In this document: positions 1-6,210 of the stretch, in pieces
How positions within the stretch are numbered: position 1 is the stretch's first letter
Layout: each line of letters starts with the position of its first letter
Assembly: GCA_026998145.1 (NCBI GenBank)
Contig: JALTRC010000672.1
Location: 1 to 6,485 of the forward strand
From: Gammaproteobacteria bacterium
Lineage (GTDB): Bacteria; Pseudomonadota; Gammaproteobacteria; SZUA-229
DNA: 6,485 nt
Reading direction: 5' to 3'
The notes under the pieces: model-generated
Told to the model about the DNA's origin: nothing
The model's database searches: none
Seen by the model: only the letters and a program-made list of their open reading frames with translations
Made by a program: the position numbers and the translations under genes

Positions 1-313
1 TATAAATGGTATTGTCCGGCTGCTTTTCACAATACTGATCCAGCCAGGCCATGGCGCCCTGAAAATCATTTTGTCCCAGCAGGTTATAGGTATCATCGGC
101 ACTGCGATTAACCGATGTTAAATAACCGCTTACCCAGTTCTTATAGGAGATTTCCGAATAGCCCCCATTATGGCGGGCATCCAGATAGGTTTTACAGGTT
201 TGTCGACCAACCCCGTAAATCCAGTAACGGCCATGTATATCCGAAGCCAGTATAAAAGATGAATAACTGGACGATACCAGTAACGAAAAAACAATAATCA
301 GACGTTTTAGCAT
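1..313 (-). CDS. Small secreted protein of unknown function, 3' end outside the window
   Basis: I do not recognise this family. An open frame of 104 codons runs from an ATG at 311-313 off the left edge without a stop. The first 23 residues look like a signal peptide: a KR pair at residues 3-4, a hydrophobic stretch at about 5-22 (IIVFSLLVSS and following), and a possible cleavage after ILA at 21-23, so the product is probably periplasmic or secreted. The mature part has two cysteines, C40 and C95, which could form a disulfide. It also has aromatic motifs: RYWIYGVG (29-36), W60 followed by GYL (63-65), and AWLDQYC (89-95). The ATG lies 4 bp after the stop of the adenosine kinase gene with no strong ribosome-binding site, so co-transcription and translational coupling are likely. 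The reality of the gene is well supported by frame, signal peptide and spacing. Its function is unknown. Confidence 0.72.
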   Translation of the reverse strand, partial: MLKRLIIVFSLLVSSSYSSFILASDIHGRYWIYGVGRQTCKTYLDARHNGGYSEISYKNWVSGYLTSVNRSADDTYNLLGQNDFQGAMAWLDQYCEKQPDNTIY

Positions 314-317
314 GACT

Positions 318-1310
318 TTATCCCAATACTATATCCAGAATTTCTTTATGCTCTTCAGCATCTAAGCGGGGGCCAAACTGACTCACCACACGGGAGGACG
401 CCAGGCTGGCAATATTGCCGGCTTCATAAAATGAATGGCCGTGGGTAATGCCATATAAAAAGGCACCGGCAAACATATCCCCTGCCCCATTGCTGTCCAC
501 TGCCCTGATTTCATGAGGCGCAATATCAATCAGCTGTTTGCCATCAAAAATCAATGCGCCCTTGCTGCCCAGGGTAATGGCAAAAGTGTCGGCTATCTGT
601 TTTAGATGCTCTATTGCGGTTTCCAGATCATCACTGCCTGACCAGCTCATGGCTTCGGCTTCATTACAGAAAAGCAGATCCACGCGATCACCGATCATCT
701 CTTTTAAACCATCCCGGAAAAACTCCACCATGGCCGGATCGGAAAATGTCAGTGCGGTTTTCACCCCTGACTGCTCGGCAATCCTGCGAGCATCAATGGC
801 TGCCTTGCGGCCGGTTTCCGATGTTACCAGATAGCCTTCCATATACAGATAATCCGATGCGGCTATGGCTTCCGCATCCAGCTCATCACCGGAGAAATGC
901 TCCGTGATACCCAGAAAGGTATTCATGGTACGCTCCGCATCCGGCGTTACCATCACCAGACACTTTCCGGTAATGCCTTCCTGCCGCTGTTCACCCAGAT
1001 TACTGTCAACACCAGCGGCTTTTAAATCCGCCACATAAAAATCACCCAGCTCATCATTGGAGACCTTGCAGGAATAAAAAGCCCGCCCCCCAAAATAACT
1101 GACCGCAATAATGGTATTGGCTGCCGAGCCGCCGCTGGCCTTTTTGCCTTCAAAAGCATCCAGATGTCCCATCAGCTCATGCTGACGATCTTCATCCACC
1201 AGGGTCATCACGCCCTTGTCCACATTCATGGACTCAAGGAATGCATCCTCAACTTCAAACTCCATATCCACCAGAGCATTGCCCACACCATATACGTGAT
1301 ATTTTTTCAT
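318..1310 (-). CDS. Adenosine kinase, PfkB (ribokinase) family
   Basis: This 330-residue cytoplasmic protein is a PfkB-family kinase. It most resembles the bacterial adenosine kinases, which phosphorylate adenosine to AMP with ATP in purine salvage. Visible marks are the N-terminal strand YGVGNALVDMEF (7-18), the family glycine motif ASGGSAANT (58-66) in the substrate and lid region, LLFCNEAEA (212-220) with the conserved N-E-x-E, ITLGSKGA (245-252), and the PfkB C-terminal signature VDSNGAGDMFAGAFLYG (271-287). In that signature GAGD forms the anion hole and D278 should be the catalytic base. Length fits the family. The start is supported by AGGA 8 bases upstream (1319-1322) and by the usual MKKY-type N terminus. 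It lies 50 bp after holA and 4 bp before the secreted-protein gene. A sugar or other nucleoside substrate is possible, since PfkB specificity cannot be read securely from motifs. Confidence 0.9.
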   Translation of the reverse strand: MKKYHVYGVGNALVDMEFEVEDAFLESMNVDKGVMTLVDEDRQHELMGHLDAFEGKKASGGSAANTIIAVSYFGGRAFYSCKVSNDELGDFYVADLKAAGVDSNLGEQRQEGITGKCLVMVTPDAERTMNTFLGITEHFSGDELDAEAIAASDYLYMEGYLVTSETGRKAAIDARRIAEQSGVKTALTFSDPAMVEFFRDGLKEMIGDRVDLLFCNEAEAMSWSGSDDLETAIEHLKQIADTFAITLGSKGALIFDGKQLIDIAPHEIRAVDSNGAGDMFAGAFLYGITHGHSFYEAGNIASLASSRVVSQFGPRLDAEEHKEILDIVLG

Positions 1311-1360
1311 ACATTTATTCCTGAGAAATTGACTTAGATTAGTTCCAGGGGAGACTCTGA

Positions 1361-2359
1361 CTAGCGGCTTCGGGCAATCTGCGTACTCACACTGAGCAAC
1401 TCATCCCAGGGGCGCCCTGTTTCCACCCCCTTGATGACCCTGTCGATACGGGCGCAGCGTTTCAGCAGCATTTTCCAGCGACTGGCCGGATGCCGTGACA
1501 GCGCCTTACGCAACAACGCCTTGCGATTATCCCATACCCGGTATTTTGCCATGGCCGCATCAGCCGATGTGCCGGCTTCCAGAATTTGTGTGATCAGACG
1601 GACTTCACGGCTAATGGCCCAGAGCGCCAGCGTGGCTTCCACCCCTTCGTTTTTCAGGCTGCCGACAATGCGGGATGTTCTGGGCAGATCACCGGCCAGG
1701 GCGCTATCCACCAGATCATAAATAGTGTAACGGGAGCTATCGGCCACCGCCGCCCCCATCTGCTCCACATTCAGATTTCCCTGCCCATAAAGCAGGGCCA
1801 GCTTGTCGATTTCCTGGGCGGCGGCCAGCAGATTGCCTTCGACTTTTTCCGCCAGCAGAGCAATGGCATCCCCGTCCGCCGTCAGTCCATGCTGCTGCAA
1901 TCGACGGGTAATCCAGCGGGGCAGCTCGGCGGCATTGACCGGCCAGCACTGAATCACCACACCGGCCTTGTCCAGGGTTTTAAACCATTTGGTATTTTTG
2001 CTGCTGCCTTCCAGCTTGCCGGCGGTAATCATCAGCACTGCATCATCAGCCGGCCGCGCCGCATAATTCTGTAATGCCTGGCCGCCCTGTTTGCCCGGCT
2101 TGCCACTGGGCAGGCGCAGCTCCAGTATGCGCTGCTCGGCAAATAACGACATGCTATTGGCTGCATCCAGCAGCTGATTCCAGTCAAACTGCCTGTCCAC
2201 ATCCATCACCTGCCGTTCGCTAAAACCCTGCTCACGGGCGGCACGGCGAATCCGGTCACTGGCCTCCATTATCTGCAATGGCTCATCCCCGGAAATAAAA
2301 TAGATGGGTTGCAGGCCGCCCTTCAAATGTTGGGGCAGCTGATCAATGCGCAGTTTCAT
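1361..2359 (-). CDS. holA: DNA polymerase III delta subunit (clamp-loader wrench)
   Basis: This 332-residue protein is the delta subunit of the clamp loader, which opens the beta sliding clamp during loading onto primed DNA. It aligns along its whole length with E. coli HolA. The N-terminal AAA+-like domain has YFISGDEPL (20-28). The beta-clamp contact segment is NSMSLFAEQR (68-77), where L72-F73 match the Leu-Phe pair of the E. coli contact. ELPRWITRR (145-153) and EGNLLAAAQEIDKLALLY (174-191) lie in the middle domain. The C-terminal helical collar has REVRLITQIL (251-260) and YRVWDNRKALL (273-283). Like other delta subunits it lacks a functional Walker A motif. The start gives the standard N terminus MKLRIDQLPQHL. 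No good Shine-Dalgarno lies at normal spacing (only AAGG about 12 bases upstream), which fits an ancestral overlap with lptE, now broken by the element at 2378-2642. The gene itself is intact. Confidence 0.95.
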   Translation of the reverse strand: MKLRIDQLPQHLKGGLQPIYFISGDEPLQIMEASDRIRRAAREQGFSERQVMDVDRQFDWNQLLDAANSMSLFAEQRILELRLPSGKPGKQGGQALQNYAARPADDAVLMITAGKLEGSSKNTKWFKTLDKAGVVIQCWPVNAAELPRWITRRLQQHGLTADGDAIALLAEKVEGNLLAAAQEIDKLALLYGQGNLNVEQMGAAVADSSRYTIYDLVDSALAGDLPRTSRIVGSLKNEGVEATLALWAISREVRLITQILEAGTSADAAMAKYRVWDNRKALLRKALSRHPASRWKMLLKRCARIDRVIKGVETGRPWDELLSVSTQIARSR

Positions 2360-2377
2360 GGCCTGCTTTTGCCTTTA

Positions 2378-2400
2378 GGGCCTGTTAACACTATTGAGAA
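2378..2400. repeat. Left terminal inverted repeat of the 265-bp element
   Basis: This 23-bp arm is exactly complementary to 2620-2642. It begins GGGCCTGTTAACA and is preceded by TA. It is the holA-proximal end of the element. Confidence 0.92.
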
Positions 2401-2412
2401 ACCATCGCTGGA

Positions 2413-2501
2413 GGCCATTTTTTCCTGGAACAAGACGCATTGAGCGCGGCGTACTGAATGTACGTGAGCGAAATGCAACGCAGTTCCGGGGGAAAATGGC
2501 C
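2413..2501. repeat. Internal imperfect palindrome of the 265-bp element (first arm pair)
   Basis: The arm GGCCATTTTTTCCTGGAAC (2413-2431) pairs imperfectly with GTTCCGGGGGAAAATGGCC (2483-2501). Nested within are GCATT/AATGC and a small hairpin CGTAC-TGAAT-GTACG (2450-2464). In RNA this could fold into one long interrupted hairpin. No U-tract follows either arm, so it does not look like an intrinsic terminator. Confidence 0.7.
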
Positions 2502-2518
2502 CCAGCCCGAAGGGTTGC

Positions 2519-2607
2519 GCTCCAAAAGGCGCCATGCTGTGTTACTCGTCGTTCATTTGGAATCACCAAATTTCTCTCCTCGTGCCTTGCCTGTCACCTT
2601 TTGGGGC
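2519..2607. repeat. Internal imperfect palindrome of the 265-bp element (second arm pair)
   Basis: GCTCCAAAAGGCG (2519-2531) pairs with CACCTTTTGGGGC (2595-2607) with two mismatches. Between them is a perfect small hairpin ATTTGG-AATCA-CCAAAT (2555-2571). The TGA stop of the present lptE lies at the edge of this small hairpin. Confidence 0.65.
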
Positions 2608-3125
2608 AGCAACGCTGGCTTCTCAATAGTGTTAACAGGCCCTAACTGAAGACGCAATAAAATCAGCCTCACCATGTCTTTTTGCATATCATCAATCAGC
2701 AACTGCTCCTCTCTTGCCTTGCCCAGAATATCTTCCGGATCAAACAGATAGGATTTTTGCAGCTGTAATGTTTGAGGTTCAATAAGCAAATCCGCCTTGT
2801 CTCCAACAGGATTTAGCTCGAATTTAAGCTGATAGCTGAGGGCATATTCCCGGGCACGGCCCTGGGCATCCACTGAGACAATGCGGCGAATGGTTTTTTC
2901 ATCATATAAACGCAGCACTTCAAACGCCTCTTCCGGGCTGTCCACCAGCTGAATCTGATTGTCGATCAGTGACTGCTGCAATTTCTGCGTCAGCAGGCCC
3001 GGTTTTATTTCACTGAGCAAATAGGTTTTCTGCATTTGCGCCGGTAGCTGATAGCCGCCCCGCAAATGAAAACCGCAGGAGGATAACAGGTTGATAAACA
3101 ATACAATAATAGCCAGGCGGAGCAT
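2553..3125 (-). CDS. lptE: LPS-assembly lipoprotein LptE with a transposon-derived C-terminal tail
   Basis: LptE is the outer-membrane lipoprotein that plugs the LptD barrel in the LPS translocon. The chosen start gives a lipoprotein signal peptide: M1 to S16 with a hydrophobic core (LAIIVLFINLL) and a lipobox ending LLSSC, with lipidated C17. The mature N terminus CGFHLRGGYQLP is typical of LptE. The core carries EALRLYDE-type beta strands, a conserved REYALSYQLKFEL stretch, and a C-terminal helix KDMVRLILLRLQL. Residues 1-161 are native. The last 29 residues (GPVNTIEKPALLP and onward) and the TGA are encoded by the element at 2378-2642. Without it the protein would be 171 residues, ending KAKAGHETAH and overlapping holA by 17 bp. 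The start is also odd: it directly follows a second element whose end provides the Shine-Dalgarno-like AGAGGG. LptE C-terminal tails vary in the family, so function is probably kept. LptE is expected to be essential or nearly so. Confidence 0.9.
   Translation of the reverse strand: MLRLAIIVLFINLLSSCGFHLRGGYQLPAQMQKTYLLSEIKPGLLTQKLQQSLIDNQIQLVDSPEEAFEVLRLYDEKTIRRIVSVDAQGRAREYALSYQLKFELNPVGDKADLLIEPQTLQLQKSYLFDPEDILGKAREEQLLIDDMQKDMVRLILLRLQLGPVNTIEKPALLPQKVTGKARGEKFGDSK
2620..2642. repeat. Right terminal inverted repeat of the 265-bp element
   Basis: This arm is the exact reverse complement of 2378-2400 and is followed by TA. It sits inside the present lptE frame and encodes the start of the foreign tail (GPVNTIE). 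Confidence 0.92.
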
Positions 3126-3127
3126 TA

Positions 3128-3288
3128 GGGGCCCTCTGATTAATTCTGGACGAAACAGTTTGTACCTCAATTCTTCTGATTCAAGGCGACGAATCGCACG
3201 TAATAGCCAGCTATTGCGAAGATTCGCAACACAGAAGCAGGAGAATTGAGGTGCAAAATGTGAGTTCATAAATTATTCAGAGGCCCCC
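3128..3288. mobile_element. 161-bp palindromic MITE-like element between leuS and lptE
   Basis: The ends GGGGCCCTCTGATTAATT (3128-3145) and the complement of 3271-3288 match at 16 of 18 positions. TA flanks both sides (3126-3127 and 3289-3290). Symmetry continues inward. ACCTCAATTCT at 3164-3174 begins a 19-bp arm (3164-3182) that pairs with 3234-3252 with two mismatches. At the exact centre AATAGC-CA-GCTATT (3202-3215) forms a tight hairpin apex. The whole element is thus one long interrupted hairpin. It encodes no transposase. Removing it with one TA fuses leuS and lptE at TAATG, a classic stop/start overlap, which supports insertion at that junction. Its outermost G completes the present leuS stop codon TAG. 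The ends share GGGGCC/GGGCC starts and TA duplication with the 265-bp element but otherwise differ, so it is a separate family. Confidence 0.85.
3132..3137 (-). promoter_or_regulatory. Shine-Dalgarno-like AGAGGG of lptE supplied by the element end
   Basis: Read on the minus strand, AGAGGG ends 6 bases before the lptE ATG (3123-3125), which is normal spacing. It lies wholly inside the terminal repeat of the 161-bp element, so the insertion provides the ribosome-binding site now in front of lptE. The same bases are complementary to the opposite terminal repeat, so in RNA the site could be hidden by pairing. Confidence 0.6.
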
Positions 3289-5741
3289 TAACTTACCACC
3301 AGATTCACTAAACGCCCCGGCACCACTATCACCTTGCGCAGGGTTTTGCCTTGGGTATGCGCCTGTACATGGCTATCGGCTTTGGCGGCGGCTTCTATGG
3401 CGTCCTTGTCCGCATCGGCCGATACCCTGATTTTCGCCCGCAGCTTGCCATTAACCTGCACAATCATCTCGATGCTGTCCTGCACCAGCGCCGCTTCATC
3501 ATAAGCCGGCCAGGCTTCATCAATCACCGCACTGTCATGGCCCAGCTGATGCCACAGCTCATGACAGATATGGGGCACAATGGGGGACAGCATCAGCACA
3601 ATGGCATCCAGCGCCTCCTGCATAATGGCGCGGCCCTGCCCGGAACTATCGGCTGATTTACCCAGCTCATTCATCAGCTCCATCACCGCTGCTATGGCCG
3701 TATTAAAGGTGTGGCGGCGGCCAATATCATCGCTGATCTTCTTAATGGTTTCATGGAGCTTGCGGCGCAGATCTTTTTGCTGCTCATTCAGGGCGCTCGT
3801 ATCCAGCGCAGCCACATCACCGGCACTCACATGCTGATGCACCTGTCGCCACAGTCGTTTAAGAAAACGAAAAGCCCCTTCAACGCCGGAGTCTGCCCAT
3901 TCAAGAGATTGCTCAGGTGGCGCGGCAAACATGGTAAACAGGCGCACCGTATCCGCGCCATATTCATCAATCAGCCCCTGCGGGTCCACCGTATTGCCCT
4001 TGGACTTGGACATTTTAGTGCCATCTTTAAGCACCATACCCTGGGTGAGCAGATTTTTGAAAGGCTCATCGGTTTTAATCAGCCCCAGATCCCGCATCAA
4101 CTTATGGAAAAAGCGGGCATAGAGCAGATGCAGCACCGCATGCTCAATGCCGCCAATATACTGATCCACACTGAGCCAGTAGTCGGCACGCTCATCCAGC
4201 ATGGCATCTGCATCCGGGCAGGTAAAGCGGGCGTAATACCAGGAGGATTCAAAAAAGGTGTCAAAGGTGTCGGTTTCCCGCTGCGCCGCCGCCCCGCATT
4301 TGGGGCAGGTGGTTTGATAAAATTCCGGCATTTTCTTGATGGGAGAACCTACATCATCGGAACCGAAATCCACATCCTCCGGCAGCACAACCGGCAGCTG
4401 CTCTTCCGGCACCGGCAGGGAGCCGCAGCTATCGCAGTTGATAATGGGAATGGGAGTGCCCCAGTAACGCTGGCGGGATACCCCCCAGTCACGCAAACGG
4501 TAGTTACTCTGCTTTTGCCCCTTACCGGCCTTTTGTAAAAATTCCGCAATGGCATCAAAGGCCTGCTGGGATGTTAAACCATCAAACTGACCGGAATTTA
4601 TCAACACGCCTTTTTCCACAAAGGCGGCTTTTTCCAGATCGATTGCTTCATTATTGGCCGGGGCAATCACCTGCCTGATGGGCAGATCATATTTTCTGGC
4701 AAATTCATAATCCCGCTGATCGTGTGCCGGCACCGACATCACCGCCCCCGAGCCATAATCGGCCAGTACAAAATTGGCAATCATCACCGGCACCGCCTCA
4801 CCACTAATCGGATGAATCGCCTTAAGCCCCGTGTCTATGCCTTTTTTCTCCATGGTGGCCAGATCCGCTTCTGCCGTATTGGCCACCTTACACTCATCAA
4901 TAAAGGCCTGAATCTGCGGATTATTTTCCGCCGCCCTGTGGGCCAGTGGGTGTTCGGCCGCCACTGCCACATAGGTCACCCCCATCAGAGTATCGGGGCG
5001 GGTGGTGTAAACCGTTAAAGGCGCATCACCTGCCACTTCAAATTGCAGCTCAACCCCGTAGGAGCGACCAATCCAGTTGCGCTGCATGGTGCGCACCTGC
5101 TCCGGCCAGCCCTCCAGTTTATCCACTTCTTCCAGCAGTTCATCGGCGTAATCGGTAATCTTCATAAACCACTGGGGGATTTCCTTGCGCTCCACCAGTG
5201 CGCCAGAACGCCAGCCGCGGCCATCGACCACCTGTTCATTGGCCAGTACGGTTTGATCCACCGGATCCCAGTTAACTACGGCATTTTTTTTATATACCAG
5301 ACCCTTTTCATAGAGTTTGGTAAACAGCCATTGCTCCCAGCGATAATACTCCGGCTTGCAGGTAGCCAGCTCCCGATCCCAGTCATAGGCAAAGCCCAGA
5401 CGCTGCAACTGACCGCGCATATAATCGATATTTTCATAGGTCCATTTGGCAGGCGGCACCTTGTGCTTGTGGGCTGCATTTTCCGCCGGCAGACCAAAGG
5501 CATCCCAGCCCATGGGCTGTAATACATTTCTACCCTGCATACGCTGATAACGGGAAATCACATCGCCAATGGAATAATTACGCACATGCCCCATATGTAA
5601 ACGCCCGCTGGGATAAGGGAACATGGCGAGGCAGTAGAATTTTTCTCGGGATGGATCTTCACTGGCTTTAAAGGACTGATCCTGCTGCCAATATTGCTGA
5701 GCTTTCTGCTCAATTTCCTGGGGATTGTAATTTTCTTGCAT
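3288..5741 (-). CDS. leuS: Leucyl-tRNA synthetase
   Basis: This class I aminoacyl-tRNA synthetase charges tRNA-Leu with leucine in the cytoplasm. It is 817 residues long and full length. The HIGH motif appears as HMGH (49-52) within PYPSGRLHMGHVRNY. KMSKS is at 576-580. The CP1 editing domain has TTRPDTLMG (246-254) and VPAHDQRDYEFA (337-348), with D341 and D344 matching the editing-site aspartates of the E. coli enzyme. A zinc-ribbon insertion has CDSC (436-439) and CPKC (479-482). The catalytic fold continues with WYYARF (501-506) and YIGGIEHAVLHLLYARF (528-544), followed by the anticodon-binding helical domain and a C-terminal domain ending VNLVVS. The N terminus MQENYNPQEIEQKAQQYW is standard, so the start is secure despite lacking a clear Shine-Dalgarno. 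Leader control cannot be judged in the 97-bp upstream spacer. The stop is TAG, with its last base contributed by the 161-bp element; the inferred original was TAA overlapping the lptE start. Confidence 0.98.
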   Translation of the reverse strand: MQENYNPQEIEQKAQQYWQQDQSFKASEDPSREKFYCLAMFPYPSGRLHMGHVRNYSIGDVISRYQRMQGRNVLQPMGWDAFGLPAENAAHKHKVPPAKWTYENIDYMRGQLQRLGFAYDWDRELATCKPEYYRWEQWLFTKLYEKGLVYKKNAVVNWDPVDQTVLANEQVVDGRGWRSGALVERKEIPQWFMKITDYADELLEEVDKLEGWPEQVRTMQRNWIGRSYGVELQFEVAGDAPLTVYTTRPDTLMGVTYVAVAAEHPLAHRAAENNPQIQAFIDECKVANTAEADLATMEKKGIDTGLKAIHPISGEAVPVMIANFVLADYGSGAVMSVPAHDQRDYEFARKYDLPIRQVIAPANNEAIDLEKAAFVEKGVLINSGQFDGLTSQQAFDAIAEFLQKAGKGQKQSNYRLRDWGVSRQRYWGTPIPIINCDSCGSLPVPEEQLPVVLPEDVDFGSDDVGSPIKKMPEFYQTTCPKCGAAAQRETDTFDTFFESSWYYARFTCPDADAMLDERADYWLSVDQYIGGIEHAVLHLLYARFFHKLMRDLGLIKTDEPFKNLLTQGMVLKDGTKMSKSKGNTVDPQGLIDEYGADTVRLFTMFAAPPEQSLEWADSGVEGAFRFLKRLWRQVHQHVSAGDVAALDTSALNEQQKDLRRKLHETIKKISDDIGRRHTFNTAIAAVMELMNELGKSADSSGQGRAIMQEALDAIVLMLSPIVPHICHELWHQLGHDSAVIDEAWPAYDEAALVQDSIEMIVQVNGKLRAKIRVSADADKDAIEAAAKADSHVQAHTQGKTLRKVIVVPGRLVNLVVS

Positions 5742-5838
5742 TTCGTTACACAGATGGTTTCAGAGTAGGCTATATAAGGAGACTAGGAAGGATACATCAC
5801 TCGTCACAGCAAGGAAACACGCTATAAGAGGTAGTTTT
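5742..5838. promoter_or_regulatory. Divergent intergenic region, likely promoters for leuS and the YbeL-like gene
   Basis: These 97 bp separate two divergent genes and should hold both promoters. An AT-rich TATATAAG at 5771-5778 is the best candidate -10 region and is nearly symmetric, so it could serve either strand. I find no convincing -35 hexamer at 16-18 bp on either side. AAGAGG (5826-5831), 7 bases before the plus-strand ATG, is a good ribosome-binding site. I see no tRNA-like T-box or leucine-codon leader peptide. Confidence 0.4.
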
Positions 5839-6210
5839 ATGTATAGAGCCAATAAACATCGTGAAAGCCAGCGTATTCATGCCTATAACCATATGATGCA
5901 ACGCATTAAAAATAATATTGAAGACCGACAGCTTCCTGTGCCGCCTTCTTTACAACAGGCTATAGATAGCGCCAGAAACCAGGCTATTCATGGTGGGGAG
6001 CTCAGCCACGCAGAAGCGGATGAAATTGCAGCCTGTATTAAACAGGATATTAATGATGCGGCCGAGTTTCTGGTAGAGAGCAGCCATGATTTTAGCGAAT
6101 GGTTAATGCTGGATATTGAAATCATTGAACAGAAAATTCTCAGATTATTTTTATCCGTTGCTGATACTACCCGGATACAACTTGACCGGCTAATTTCTGA
6201 AACCGGATAA
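5839..6210 (+). CDS. YbeL-like (DUF1451) protein lacking the C-terminal zinc ribbon
   Basis: The 123-residue product resembles the helical N-terminal part of E. coli YbeL. The best stretch is GELSHAEADEIAACIKQDINDAAEF (53-77), matching the YbeL segment GELTRTEVDELTRAVRRDL. Upstream, YNHMMQRIKNNIED (16-29) and a helix around residues 37-50 fit the same domain. A further amphipathic helix (DFSEWLMLDIEIIEQKILRLF) spans about 84-104. YbeL ends in a CxxC...CxxC zinc ribbon; this protein has only one cysteine (C66) and stops at ISETG. The 38 bp to the next gene cannot hold a ribbon remnant. The position, divergent from leuS, is the same as ybeL in E. coli and supports the assignment. AAGAGG 7 bases upstream fixes the start. 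No signal peptide or membrane segment is visible. The molecular function of the family is not established. The assignment is from remembered similarity and synteny, not from a search. Confidence 0.75.
   Translation: MYRANKHRESQRIHAYNHMMQRIKNNIEDRQLPVPPSLQQAIDSARNQAIHGGELSHAEADEIAACIKQDINDAAEFLVESSHDFSEWLMLDIEIIEQKILRLFLSVADTTRIQLDRLISETG

Larger units (their letters stand above)
2378..2642. mobile_element. 265-bp MITE-like element with perfect 23-bp terminal inverted repeats
   Basis: The ends 2378-2400 and 2620-2642 are perfect 23-bp inverted repeats beginning GGGCCTGTTAACACTATTGA, and imperfect pairing continues for about ten more bases. A TA dinucleotide flanks each end (2376-2377 and 2643-2644), as expected of a 2-bp target duplication. 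Removing the element and one TA joins lptE to a sensible C terminus that overlaps holA, which is strong evidence for insertion. No transposase is encoded, since the frames inside are short and featureless, so it is a non-autonomous element. TA duplication is known for IS630/Tc1-mariner elements and for some IS5-family groups. I cannot tell which mobilised this one. The interior holds two nested inverted-repeat pairs (see the repeat entries). The element supplies the last 29 codons and the stop of the present lptE. Confidence 0.88.

Noticed and set aside
1586..2074. Open frame of 162 codons on the plus strand
   Set aside because: It is antisense to holA, which matches its family along the full length. 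No independent coding evidence.
2378..2642. Palindromes of the 265-bp element as an intrinsic terminator between lptE and holA
   Set aside because: No U-tract follows any stem on the minus-strand transcript, and holA needs transcription from upstream as no convincing internal promoter is visible.
2375..2649. Short open frames on both strands within the 265-bp element
   Set aside because: They read through palindromic repeat arms, have no recognisable motifs, and are overlapped by the element structure. No transposase signature is present.
3126..3269. A 48-residue N-terminal extension of lptE from an upstream ATG (MNSHFAP...)
   Set aside because: The extension lies inside the 161-bp palindromic element and would bury the lipoprotein signal peptide. 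The ATG at 3123-3125 gives a proper lipobox and has a spaced Shine-Dalgarno-like motif.
3128..3288. Regulatory leader or small RNA gene between leuS and lptE
   Set aside because: The exact symmetry about the centre, the terminal repeats and the TA flanks are better explained by a miniature transposable element, though an RNA role remains possible as a secondary effect.
3711..4538. Long open frame of 275 codons on the plus strand
   Set aside because: It lies antisense to the conserved leuS and its translation shows no recognisable domain. It is a frame shadow.
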